DNA from: an uncultured Clostridia bacterium
GTDB lineage: Bacteria; Bacillota_A; Clostridia; Peptostreptococcales; Anaerovoracaceae
Assembly: GCA_945873875.1 (NCBI GenBank)
Contig: CAMCER010000034.1
Coordinates: forward strand, 1 to 7,163
Length of the DNA: 7,163 nt
Direction of reading: 5' to 3'
Position numbers and translations under genes: made by a program. The notes beneath the pieces were generated by a model. That model was not told the origin of the DNA and made no database searches. It saw nothing but the letters and a program-made list of their open reading frames with translations. This document shows, one piece after another, positions 1-6,783 of this stretch (positions within the stretch are counted from its first letter, which is position 1; every line of letters starts with the position of its first letter).

Positions 1-2237
1 AGTCCCTTTTTCGATATGTTGACTCTGGTGGTCTTCTTTTTCGCAGGCTTCCCTTTGCCCTCGACTTTTCCTATCACGCTGACCCTGTTATGTCTTCCGC
101 CGTTTCCTATAGTCGCCAGATAATTGGCCATCTGAAGCGGAGTATAGGCGTTGGACCCCTGGCCTATGGATATGTTGAACATGTCGCCTGTACCGAATTT
201 GGCCTCGACGAAATATGTGTATTTGCAAAGGTCGGCCAGCTTCTCCACCTTCTTCTTTTTAACGTGGAGTTTCCCGATCCTTTCTATAAGCTCATCCCTT
301 GAAGGATCTTCTTCGATCCATCCGGATATCTCTTCTATCTCAGAATCAAGCTGTTTTCTGTCCTCTGTCACCTTCTCCGTGAAATAGTCCTCTGCGTTAG
401 CCAGAAGGTCATTTTCCAGCTGGGCCCTGGTGGTGTTCATCTTGTTCTCAGCAGACGGTATCCTTGCGATAGCCTCAGGTATCTCTATCCCCGTCTTGCT
501 GCCGAGACCGTACTGACGCGCGAACTTCATGATGGTGTCCACATTCATCTTCCTGTTATATCCCAGACTTGCTCCGGTAGCCCAGTCTTTTCCGGTCCCC
601 ACATCAGCAAAGTAATAGTTGCATGAGACCTCGATGGCGGTAGGGAGATCTATGGATCCGTGTGTCGCATGACCGCTGCCGCTGTCGTTGAAGAGCCAGC
701 AGCCGAAACTCATGTCGCCCAGTTTTATGGCTCCTGCGTCAGTAAGATGTCTTTCAGGATCAAGACCGCAGTACAAAGCAGCCGTTGCTGTCACTGGCTT
801 GAACGTTGATCCCGGCTGCACCGCACTCATGGATGCTATGTTATACAAAGGAGCCGGAGCAAGCGGGTCGTTGGGATTCTCGCTCTGCACATCTTCCCAG
901 TCGCTGGCAGATATCCCTGTGGCGAATCTGTTGGGATCATAGCTGGGATAGCTGGCCATTGCCAGGACCCCGCCTGTCTTCACGTCTATGGCCACGGCAG
1001 CCCCTGACCTGCAGTGGGAATAACGTCTGGAATACGGAAAATCACCATAGCTGCTTTTGAAAGTGCCGCCTTTTCGGGTGCACCTGATGCCCTGTTTCAG
1101 AGCTTTTTCCAGGCTTTTCTGAAGGTCGAGATCCACAGTAAGGTATACGTCCTTACCTTTTTCAGGATCCTCACTGCTTATGACATCTGTCACATTGCCT
1201 CTGGAATCCACCTGTACCTTTTCAACGCCGTCTTTTCCGTGGAGGACATCCTCGCAGGATGCTTCCACGCCGTTTTTGCCTATCAGGTCAGTGCTCTGAT
1301 AGCCTTTTTTTATGTATTTTTCTTTCTCGCTTTCAGAAATGGCGCCCATGTAGCCAAGGATGTGAGCCGCGGTCTTTCCGCCCGGATAGTACCTTCTGGT
1401 CTCTGTGGAAACTTCCACGTTATCGAAATCCTCGCTCTCCTCTTCTATCTGGACTATGGTCATCCTGGAAACGTTCTGCGCCACTGTAACAGGCATGTAA
1501 GTCATATATCCCATGCTTTCCAGCTCGTTCCTGATCACCATGATATCCCGCGCCTGGCCGGCAGAAAGTGAGCTGTCTATCTGCATCTTCTTTCTTATCG
1601 CCTTAAAAGCCTTTTCTGCAGTGATATCTGACTCAAGATCATATCGGCCAAGGAATGCGTCTTTTTCCACGTCAGCGGTGTACTCCATCCTTACCACAGA
1701 TATCTCCGGGTATTTGTTGTATTTATTCTGAAGCTCCTTCTGAGCCTCTGTGTCCGTCAGATCATTTCCGATATCATAGGTGCTGCGCAGATGGTCAAAT
1801 GCCTGTCTCGCAGTATATCCGGCAGGAATGTTCTCTTCCTTCTGCCACTTCCGTTTATCCCTGTCGTATGTGTAATAGTATTTTCCGGATGAGGATATCT
1901 TTATGGGAAGGTCGTCATAATAACGGTCCCCGTTCTTTTTGAATATCTTAAGAAGTCTTACTATTTCCTCATTTATCTCTTCAGGATCAGCCTTTCCTTT
2001 GCTCATCTTTACTGAGAAAGTATGCTTGTTTCCGGCAAGCACCTTGCCGTTCCTGTCAAGGATCTCACCTCTGGGAGCAGCGGTGTATATCTCTTTAGTG
2101 CTGTTGTTTTCAGCAGCTTCAGACCATTTATCCTCCTGCACTACAGTAAGCACAAAAAGCCTGATGATCAGTATGAACATCAGGATGCCGATAAATATCA
2201 GTAAAGGTGTATATCTGGTTTCTTCGGCCTGTTTCAT
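1..2237 (-). CDS. mrdA: Class B penicillin-binding protein 2 (elongasome transpeptidase), 3' end cut by window edge
   Basis: D,D-transpeptidase that crosslinks lateral-wall peptidoglycan outside the membrane. I translated 745 codons by hand from ATG 2237; the frame stays open to the left edge. A membrane anchor lies at residues about 12-33. The dimerisation/pedestal region starts at PRGEILDRNGKVLA (55-68) and includes YYPGGKTAAHILGY (283-296) and IGKNGVE (319-325). The transpeptidase domain includes AIDVKTGGVLAMAS (416-429), the catalytic SxxK box STFK (Ser477, Lys480), the SxN box SCN (538-540) and SIGQG (690-694). The KTG box should lie just beyond the window. The N-terminal part is about 145 residues longer than in E. 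coli PBP2 (from memory, catalytic Ser330), as is usual in Clostridia. A charged helical insertion occupies about 597-680. The ATGA overlap with mreD fixes the start and suggests translational coupling. SpoVD-like paralogues share these motifs, but the mreBCD linkage favours MrdA. Confidence 0.93.
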   Translation of the reverse strand, partial: MKQAEETRYTPLLIFIGILMFILIIRLFVLTVVQEDKWSEAAENNSTKEIYTAAPRGEILDRNGKVLAGNKHTFSVKMSKGKADPEEINEEIVRLLKIFKKNGDRYYDDLPIKISSSGKYYYTYDRDKRKWQKEENIPAGYTARQAFDHLRSTYDIGNDLTDTEAQKELQNKYNKYPEISVVRMEYTADVEKDAFLGRYDLESDITAEKAFKAIRKKMQIDSSLSAGQARDIMVIRNELESMGYMTYMPVTVAQNVSRMTIVQIEEESEDFDNVEVSTETRRYYPGGKTAAHILGYMGAISESEKEKYIKKGYQSTDLIGKNGVEASCEDVLHGKDGVEKVQVDSRGNVTDVISSEDPEKGKDVYLTVDLDLQKSLEKALKQGIRCTRKGGTFKSSYGDFPYSRRYSHCRSGAAVAIDVKTGGVLAMASYPSYDPNRFATGISASDWEDVQSENPNDPLAPAPLYNIASMSAVQPGSTFKPVTATAALYCGLDPERHLTDAGAIKLGDMSFGCWLFNDSGSGHATHGSIDLPTAIEVSCNYYFADVGTGKDWATGASLGYNRKMNVDTIMKFARQYGLGSKTGIEIPEAIARIPSAENKMNTTRAQLENDLLANAEDYFTEKVTEDRKQLDSEIEEISGWIEEDPSRDELIERIGKLHVKKKKVEKLADLCKYTYFVEAKFGTGDMFNISIGQGSNAYTPLQMANYLATIGNGGRHNRVSVIGKVEGKGKPAKKKTTRVNISKKG

Positions 2238-2734
2238 TGATAGTACCTGCTTTTCTTCTCCCTGCCTCTGACTTTTCTGATAGCGTAAAACAGCAGTATC
2301 CCAAGGACAAGGTCATAAATGATCTCCACGGGCTGAGTGCGGAGCATGACCAGTATGGATCCTTTTTCCGGACCCATGACATAAATGATCCACTGGATAA
2401 GACCGCATATGAAGGTCCCTGCCGCAAGTACACCTGTAAGGGGCAGCGGGTTATCCCTGTTGAATATCCTGCTCGAAAGCCGGACAAGTATCCCTGTCAG
2501 CAGAACTGACAAAGCGTATATGCCTGTATACGGCGAAAGCAGCAGATCGTGCATAAGTGCAGCGACAGTCGCGCATGCCAGTGCAGGATAACTGTCTTCA
2601 TACATGTAACAAAGCACGATAGTCAGTATCAGTATCAGATCCGGTCCCGTGCCCATTACAGCGATCACGTCCGTAAAAGTGATCTGCAGTATCAGCGCTA
2701 TGAAAAAACCTATGGCAGTGTTTCTTATACTCAT
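2234..2734 (-). CDS. mreD: Rod shape-determining protein MreD
   Basis: Small polytopic membrane protein of the elongasome that partners MreC and links cytoplasmic MreB to the periplasmic-side wall enzymes. The 166 residues are typical of the family. About six hydrophobic segments are visible (roughly 7-25, 31-45, 48-66, 69-88, 96-119 and 135-152), followed by a basic tail (RKVRGREKKSR, 153-163). Family-like features include the PDL after the first loop (31-33) and MHDLLLSPYTGIYAL (61-75), with a conserved-type Asp63 and Gly71. The start overlaps the mreC stop and the stop overlaps the PBP2 start, both as ATGA. Its own ribosome binding site is weak (a GGTGGTGAT stretch), so translation probably depends on coupling from mreC. 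MreD diverges fast in sequence, so the call rests on topology, length and position. Confidence 0.93.
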   Translation of the reverse strand: MSIRNTAIGFFIALILQITFTDVIAVMGTGPDLILILTIVLCYMYEDSYPALACATVAALMHDLLLSPYTGIYALSVLLTGILVRLSSRIFNRDNPLPLTGVLAAGTFICGLIQWIIYVMGPEKGSILVMLRTQPVEIIYDLVLGILLFYAIRKVRGREKKSRYYQ

Positions 2735-3549
2735 AGTATCACCACCACTATAGACGCTGATCTGAAGTCAGATGACGGCTCCACTGTTATATCCCTGTTC
2801 TGGGTATTGGTGTTGAAATCCACTGAGCTGACTTTTCCTATCTCAAGTCCTCCCGGATAATCGCCTATGCCAGATGTTATTATGACATCGCCCTTCTTCA
2901 CATCAGCTTTCACATCAAACATGTATCCTTCAAGACCGCTGTCGCCGTCACCTTCCACTATCCCCATGAGTTCGGGTTTTCTGGAGAGACGGAAGCTGAC
3001 TTTCGTGCTGTCATTGATTATCGACTTTACCTTTGACCAGCCGTGACCGGTCTCATCTATCCTGCCGGCAAGTCCTCCGCAGCTTATGACAGGATCACCT
3101 TTCTCTATGCCGGATTCTTTGCCTTTGTTTATGGTGAATATATTCATCCAGCTCGAGCTGTCCATGGCAGTCACATCTGCAGAAACAGTATTCTCAACGT
3201 CTTTCAGACTGTCATGACTGAATATCTCTCTCAGCTTTTTCAGCTCTTCATATTCGTTTTTTTCCAGTTCAAGTTCGGAATTCTTCTTCTTGATCTGTGC
3301 TATCTCGTCTTTCAGCGCATCGTTTTCTTTTACGATCTCATGGTATTCAAAGATGCCCCTGAATCCGTTCTTGATACCGTCAGCTGCGGCATCCAGAGGC
3401 CTTGTTACTGTTGAAACGGCTGTATTTATAGCTTTGCCTACAGGTGAGGAATCACCTGCTTTCGCAAATGAAGCAGCGATAACGAACAGCAGAACGATTA
3501 TAACTGCTATTATCACTGTCGCTGCTTTGTGGGTCCTGATCCATTTCAT
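2731..3549 (-). CDS. mreC: Rod shape-determining protein MreC
   Basis: Bitopic membrane protein that forms the extracytoplasmic scaffold of the elongasome and is known to contact PBP2 and MreD. It has 272 residues, normal for the family. After a short basic cytoplasmic tail (MKWIRTHK) comes a single membrane segment at about 10-31. A charged coiled coil spans about 69-112 (ENDALKDEIAQIKKKNSEL and onward), matching the MreC dimerisation helix. The beta-rich C-terminal domain, from about 125 to the end, contains the family-typical SGIEKGDPVISCGGLAGRI. The gene lies 22 nt after the mreB stop, behind a purine-rich AAAAAGGG ribosome binding region. A trivial out-of-frame ATG-ATA-TGA sits across its start; I see no better in-frame alternative. 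The stop overlaps mreD by 4 nt. Confidence 0.96.
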   Translation of the reverse strand: MKWIRTHKAATVIIAVIIVLLFVIAASFAKAGDSSPVGKAINTAVSTVTRPLDAAADGIKNGFRGIFEYHEIVKENDALKDEIAQIKKKNSELELEKNEYEELKKLREIFSHDSLKDVENTVSADVTAMDSSSWMNIFTINKGKESGIEKGDPVISCGGLAGRIDETGHGWSKVKSIINDSTKVSFRLSRKPELMGIVEGDGDSGLEGYMFDVKADVKKGDVIITSGIGDYPGGLEIGKVSSVDFNTNTQNRDITVEPSSDFRSASIVVVIL

Positions 3550-3571
3550 ATCATCCCGCCCTTTTTAGCGC

Positions 3572-4609
3572 CTATCTGTATTTAGCCTTTGCGTAGAGCT
3601 TGAGCTTCTCAACATCGCCCAGGCTGGTTCCTGTACCCAGAGCAACGGCTTCAAAAGCGTTTTCAGCGATGGAGACATCCATGCCGGTCCTCTGTTCGAT
3701 AAGCTTATCCAGATTCTTGATCATGCCTCCTCCGCCGGACAGGATCATGCCGTGCTCGGCAATATCCGCGGCTACTTCCGGAGGTGCTTTTTCTATAGTG
3801 CCTTTGACAGCATCAACTATCATTTCCATGGATTCGCTTAAGGCTTCCTCCATGTCCTGATTGCTTACTTCGATAGTCTTGGGGAGCCCTGAGACTGCGT
3901 CTCTTCCGCTGGCCATAGTGGTCTCAATGATCGGATTTCCGTTCTCATCCATATCGATCATGGCGCATCCCACTTCGATCTTCAGCATCTCGGCAGTTCT
4001 CTCGCCGATGATCAGCCCGTCTTTCTTTCTCATGTACTGGAGCACGGCTTCGTTGAACTTGTCGCCGGCATATCTCAGTGATGTGCTTGTCACGATGCCC
4101 CCTAATGCTACTATGGCGATATCTGATGTGCCGCCGCCGATATCAGCCACCATGCTTGCACTGGATGAGTCAACGTCAAGTCCCGCACCGATGGCTGCCG
4201 CCATAGGTTCATCCAGTATATATACTTCTTTAGCGCCCATCTGACGCACTACTTCTTCGACTGCACGTTTTTCAACTTCTGTGACCCCGCTGGGCACGCC
4301 GACTACGACTCTCAGAGAAAGCTTTTTCTCGTTTACAGCTCTGCTGATGAACTGTTTCAGCATCTCTGCAGTCATGTCGAAATCAGAAATGACTCCGTCT
4401 TTCAGAGGTCTTACCACTGAAAGCACAGCCGGAGACTTGCCTATCATGTCCTTTGCCGGTGCTCCCACTGCTACCACGTTGCCGTTCCTGTTATCTACAG
4501 CTATAACAGTAGGCTCGTTGAGCACTATCCCCTGGTCCTTTATGTATATCAGGGTGTTGGCTGTTCCCAGATCGATACCCATGTCTTTAGTAAAAAAATT
4601 GAATGCCAT
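3572..4609 (-). CDS. mreB: Actin-like rod shape-determining protein MreB
   Basis: Bacterial actin homologue that forms ATP-dependent membrane-associated filaments and orients lateral-wall synthesis. From ATG 4609 it has 345 residues, the normal length. Actin-fold motifs are intact: phosphate-1 DLGTANTLIY (13-22), the DEPMAAAIGAGL region (133-144), phosphate-2 DIGGGTSD (156-163) and the adenosine-binding ILSGGGG (289-295). The N-terminus MAFNFF resembles the short amphipathic membrane-binding start seen in many MreBs. I prefer 4609 because a full GGAGG lies 7 nt upstream. The frame also has a GTG at 4660, but using it would add 17 residues unlike the family and would overlap radC. Mbl and MreBH are similar paralogues; direct linkage to mreC and mreD favours MreB. 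Confidence 0.98.
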   Translation of the reverse strand: MAFNFFTKDMGIDLGTANTLIYIKDQGIVLNEPTVIAVDNRNGNVVAVGAPAKDMIGKSPAVLSVVRPLKDGVISDFDMTAEMLKQFISRAVNEKKLSLRVVVGVPSGVTEVEKRAVEEVVRQMGAKEVYILDEPMAAAIGAGLDVDSSSASMVADIGGGTSDIAIVALGGIVTSTSLRYAGDKFNEAVLQYMRKKDGLIIGERTAEMLKIEVGCAMIDMDENGNPIIETTMASGRDAVSGLPKTIEVSNQDMEEALSESMEMIVDAVKGTIEKAPPEVAADIAEHGMILSGGGGMIKNLDKLIEQRTGMDVSIAENAFEAVALGTGTSLGDVEKLKLYAKAKYR

Positions 4610-4616
4610 CTTTTTT

Positions 4617-4621
4617 CCTCC
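4617..4621 (-). promoter_or_regulatory. mreB ribosome binding site
   Basis: A perfect GGAGG sits 7 nt before ATG 4609. It decides the mreB start in favour of 4609 over the upstream in-frame GTG at 4660. The 3' foot of the inverted repeat at 4627-4647 ends only 5 nt before it. Confidence 0.9.
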
Positions 4622-4626
4622 GTTTA

Positions 4627-4647
4627 CTGATAATCTATTTTTATCAG
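4627..4647 (-). repeat. Inverted repeat (RNA hairpin) between radC and mreB
   Basis: The perfect 7-bp arms CTGATAA and TTATCAG are separated by a 7-nt loop. The element contains the radC stop codon (4644-4646) and ends 5 nt before the mreB Shine-Dalgarno. No T-run follows it in either direction, so it is not an intrinsic terminator. In the operon transcript it could fold into a weak AU-rich hairpin that affects mreB translation or marks an mRNA processing site. Function is inferred only. Confidence 0.55.
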
Positions 4648-5321
4648 AACAGGCCTTCACGTTTAAGGCTTATGAATACCCCGTCGCCTATTATTATGTG
4701 ATCGAGGACTCTTATACCAAGCAGTTTCCCTGCCTCATAGAGCCTTTCCGTGGTCTTTATATCCTCGGCGCTTGGCTCCGGATCGCCACTGGGATGGTTA
4801 TGCACCAGCACCACGGCAGCCGCACTTCTCCTGACAGCGTTGCTGAACACTTCTCTGGGGTGGATCACGGCAGAACTGAGATCGCCTACAGCGATGCTCT
4901 CATTCTGTATCAGTTCACCCTTGGTGTTGACCATCAGGATATTGAAATGCTCCCGCTTATAGTAGCGCATCTCCTCCATGAAAATATCAGCTATCTCAGA
5001 AGGGCTGGTCAGCCTGGGCAGTTTTTTCTTTCTGGTCTTCGCCGCCCGTTTTCCAAGCTCTACTGCGGCCAGAAGCTGGCAGGTCTTCGCCTTTCCGATG
5101 CCTTTGATCCTCTGAAGCTCCTCCGGCGTACATTCCCCAAGGAACATTATCCCGCGCTGGTCTGCGTTCAGTACATCTCCGGCAAGTTCAAGGGCGGTCC
5201 GCTCCTTTGTCCCTGTATGGAGCAGGATAGCTATGAGTTCTGCGTTGCTGAGAGCAGATGCTCCCTCAGTAAAGAGTTTCTCTCTCGGTCTTTCATCTAC
5301 AGGCATGTTCTCAATTGTCAT
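4644..5321 (-). CDS. radC: RadC family JAB/MPN-domain protein
   Basis: Conserved bacterial protein once linked to DNA repair; that role is doubted and its biochemical activity is unsettled. It has 225 residues, normal length. The N-terminal helical region (about 1-95) includes a helix-hairpin-helix-like RIKGIGKAKTCQLLAAVELG (71-90). The C-terminal JAB/MPN domain (about 103-225) has the JAMM-type metal motif HNHPSGDPEPSAED at 174-187, with His174, His176, Ser184 and Asp187 all present, so it could bind Zn. The start is supported by AAGGAG 5 nt upstream. It is the first gene of the unit, 34 nt before mreB. Linkage of radC to mreBCD is common in Bacillota (often maf-radC-mreBCD; no maf is present here). 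Whether RadC takes part in shape control is unknown. Confidence 0.96.
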   Translation of the reverse strand: MTIENMPVDERPREKLFTEGASALSNAELIAILLHTGTKERTALELAGDVLNADQRGIMFLGECTPEELQRIKGIGKAKTCQLLAAVELGKRAAKTRKKKLPRLTSPSEIADIFMEEMRYYKREHFNILMVNTKGELIQNESIAVGDLSSAVIHPREVFSNAVRRSAAAVVLVHNHPSGDPEPSAEDIKTTERLYEAGKLLGIRVLDHIIIGDGVFISLKREGLF

Positions 5322-5341
5322 TTTTTCTCCTTATCCCACAT
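5318..5341 (-). CDS. Possible seven-codon leader ORF upstream of radC
   Basis: ATG at 5341-5339 opens a short frame encoding MWDKEKK. Its TGA (5320-5318) overlaps the radC ATG in ATGA form. An AAAAGGAG stretch (5350-5357) lies 8 nt before its ATG, a good Shine-Dalgarno position. The radC AAGGAG lies inside the ORF. This arrangement could couple radC translation to the leader, but a frame this short can arise by chance. I recognise no homologue. Confidence 0.25.
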   Translation of the reverse strand: MWDKEKK

Positions 5342-5390
5342 GAAAAAAGCTCCTTTTGCATCTTCATTCGCACAGAATAAGGTAATATAT

Positions 5391-5419
5391 ATTCTACCAT
5401 TTTCCCATATTTCCTACAA
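5391..5419 (-). promoter_or_regulatory. Candidate sigma-A promoter for the radC-mreBCD-PBP2 unit
   Basis: TTGTAG (5414-5419) and TAGAAT (5391-5396) are separated by exactly 17 nt. The -10 matches consensus at five of six bases, the -35 only in its TTG. The surroundings are AT-rich. A start near 5384 would give a leader of about 60 nt before radC. The site lies just after the terminator of the upstream unit, where a promoter is expected. A second AT-rich hexamer, TATATT, overlaps just downstream, so the exact -10 is uncertain. Confidence 0.5.
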
Positions 5420-5444
5420 GGCAAAAGTAGCCCTGCGGCGGTAC

Positions 5445-5470
5445 AAAAAACCGGCCCCAAAAAGGCCGGT
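5445..5470 (-). terminator. Intrinsic terminator of the cmk-DUF1015 unit
   Basis: On the minus strand the 7-bp stem ACCGGCC / GGCCGGT closes a 7-nt loop and is followed at once by a run of six T (counting the last stem base). It lies about 70 nt after the DUF1015 stop. There is no comparable T-run on the plus strand, so it works in the direction of the genes. Confidence 0.88.
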
Positions 5471-5495
5471 CATATTCTTTTCAGACTGCCGTTTT

Positions 5496-5518
5496 CGCAC
5501 CGCCTCGCGGCTCATGCG
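5496..5518 (-). repeat. GC-rich hairpin in the 3' untranslated region after the DUF1015 gene
   Basis: Read on the minus strand, CGCA and TGCG form an outer arm. CCGC and GCGG form an inner arm around a GAG loop, with an unpaired TGAG on the 5' side. It lies between the DUF1015 stop and the terminator and is clearly more GC-rich than the flanking sequence. It may be an extra 3'-end stabilising structure, or nothing functional. Confidence 0.35.
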
Positions 5519-5541
5519 CACGCAGGCTTTTCTTCGCATTA

Positions 5542-6783
5542 TCAGATCTCATGGATAAAGAGCCCGCTTCCCAGTTTCGGCTCGAACCAGGTGGATTTAG
5601 GCGGCATTACCAGACCGTTGTCAGAAACGTTCATCAGATCTGAGATCTCTACAGGATAGACTGCGAAAGCAACTTTCATATCCTCGTGACAGCGTTTTTC
5701 CAGACCTTCAAGTCCTCTAATCCCTCCGACAAAGTCGATACGCTTATCTGTCCTTGGATCTTCTATGCCAAGGATGGGGCCCAGAAGATTATCCTGAAGC
5801 ACTGCCACATCAAGTGAACCAATGACATCATCAGGGATTATCTCATCCTTTGCCGTTACCTTGTACCACACATCATCAAGGAACATACCGAAGACATGTT
5901 TTGCTTCCGGTCTGTAAGGCGCGCTGCCCATTTCCTCGACTGTAAATCCAGCATCACAGACGGCTTTGATAAATCCTTCTTTATCCAGTCCGTTAAGATC
6001 TTTTATTACTCTGTTATAGTCGAATACATGCAGGTCCTTATCAGGGAATATGACTGCCATGAAGAAGTTGAACTCTTCATCGCCGGAGTATCCCGGGTTT
6101 TCTTCTCTTCTCTTGAGACCTACCTTGCATGCCGATGCGCTTCTGTGATGTCCGTCAGCTATGTACATATCAGGGATGTATTCGAAAAGGCCGCATATGC
6201 CTTTTACCACTTCCTCATCATCCACTACCCAGAGGATGTGCTTTATTCCGTCAGATGAAGTGATGTCATATACAGGATCATGGCTGTTTATCCATGATTC
6301 GACTAAAACGTCGATCCTCTTGTCATCTCTGTATGTGAGGAAGACCGGTTCAGTGTTGGCGCTGCAAACGTCAAAGTGATTGATCCTGTCCTGCTCTTTT
6401 TCAACACGGGTGAACTCATGCTTCTTGATGGTGTTGTTCTGATATTCATCAACAGACACGCAGCCTACGATCCCTGTCTGCACGCGTCCTTCCATGATCT
6501 GCCGGTAGATATAAAGGGCCGGCTTCTCTCCTCTCATGAACACGCCTTTTTCAAGGTATGATGCTATATTATCTCTGGCCTTCTCATAGACACTTCTGTC
6601 GTAGGCATCTTCCTGCTGCGGAAGGTCTATCTCCGCCCTGCAGATGTGCAGGAAACTGTATGGATTGCCTTCAGCCATCTCAGCTGCTTCTTTACGGTTC
6701 ATTACATCATAAGGCAGTGATATCACTTTATCTGCGTATTCTTTTTCAGGTCTAACCGCCCTGAACGGTCTAACTGTGGACAT
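5542..6783 (-). CDS. DUF1015 (COG4198) family protein, function unknown
   Basis: Full-length member, 413 residues, of a conserved cytoplasmic family without an established activity. No signal peptide or membrane segment is visible. Family hallmarks in order: LPYDV (23-27), KHEFTRVEKEQDR (121-133), ADGHHR (209-214), DVAVLQDNLLGPILGI (325-340) with DPRTDKRIDFVGG (342-354), and the C-terminal MPPKSTWFEPK...SGL (393-408). The DGHHR box resembles the GxxR-type box of ParB/sulfiredoxin-fold nucleotide-using proteins, so a kinase-like role is possible; this is only my inference. From memory, relatives in Clostridia often sit near serine biosynthesis genes serC/serA; those are not in this window. The start at 6783 has AAAGGAG 10 nt upstream and overlaps the end of cmk by 14 nt, suggesting co-translation. 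A terminator follows. Confidence 0.93.
   Translation of the reverse strand: MSTVRPFRAVRPEKEYADKVISLPYDVMNRKEAAEMAEGNPYSFLHICRAEIDLPQQEDAYDRSVYEKARDNIASYLEKGVFMRGEKPALYIYRQIMEGRVQTGIVGCVSVDEYQNNTIKKHEFTRVEKEQDRINHFDVCSANTEPVFLTYRDDKRIDVLVESWINSHDPVYDITSSDGIKHILWVVDDEEVVKGICGLFEYIPDMYIADGHHRSASACKVGLKRREENPGYSGDEEFNFFMAVIFPDKDLHVFDYNRVIKDLNGLDKEGFIKAVCDAGFTVEEMGSAPYRPEAKHVFGMFLDDVWYKVTAKDEIIPDDVIGSLDVAVLQDNLLGPILGIEDPRTDKRIDFVGGIRGLEGLEKRCHEDMKVAFAVYPVEISDLMNVSDNGLVMPPKSTWFEPKLGSGLFIHEI

Noticed and set aside
1014..1571. A 185-codon open frame on the plus strand.
   Set aside because: It lies wholly opposite the PBP2 gene, which is intact and carries clear family motifs; the plus-strand product has no recognisable features.
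2128..2487. A 119-codon minus-strand frame across the mreD/PBP2 junction.
   Set aside because: It is an out-of-frame shadow of mreD and PBP2, both of which are supported by motifs, topology and the ATGA junction.
4610..4660. A longer mreB starting at GTG 4660.
   Set aside because: The added 17 residues are not typical of MreB, the start overlaps radC, and the perfect GGAGG is placed for ATG 4609.
5414..5539. A 41-codon basic ORF starting just after the DUF1015 stop.
   Set aside because: It reads straight through the intrinsic terminator and into the candidate promoter, has no clear ribosome binding site of its own, and shows no recognisable motif.
4281..5558. A 425-codon open frame on the plus strand opposite mreB, radC and the intergenic region.
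   Set aside because: Its codons align exactly with radC codons on the other strand, so it stays open because radC uses no TTA, CTA or TCA codons. The product has no recognisable domain, and the opposite strand holds well-supported genes, a terminator and a promoter.
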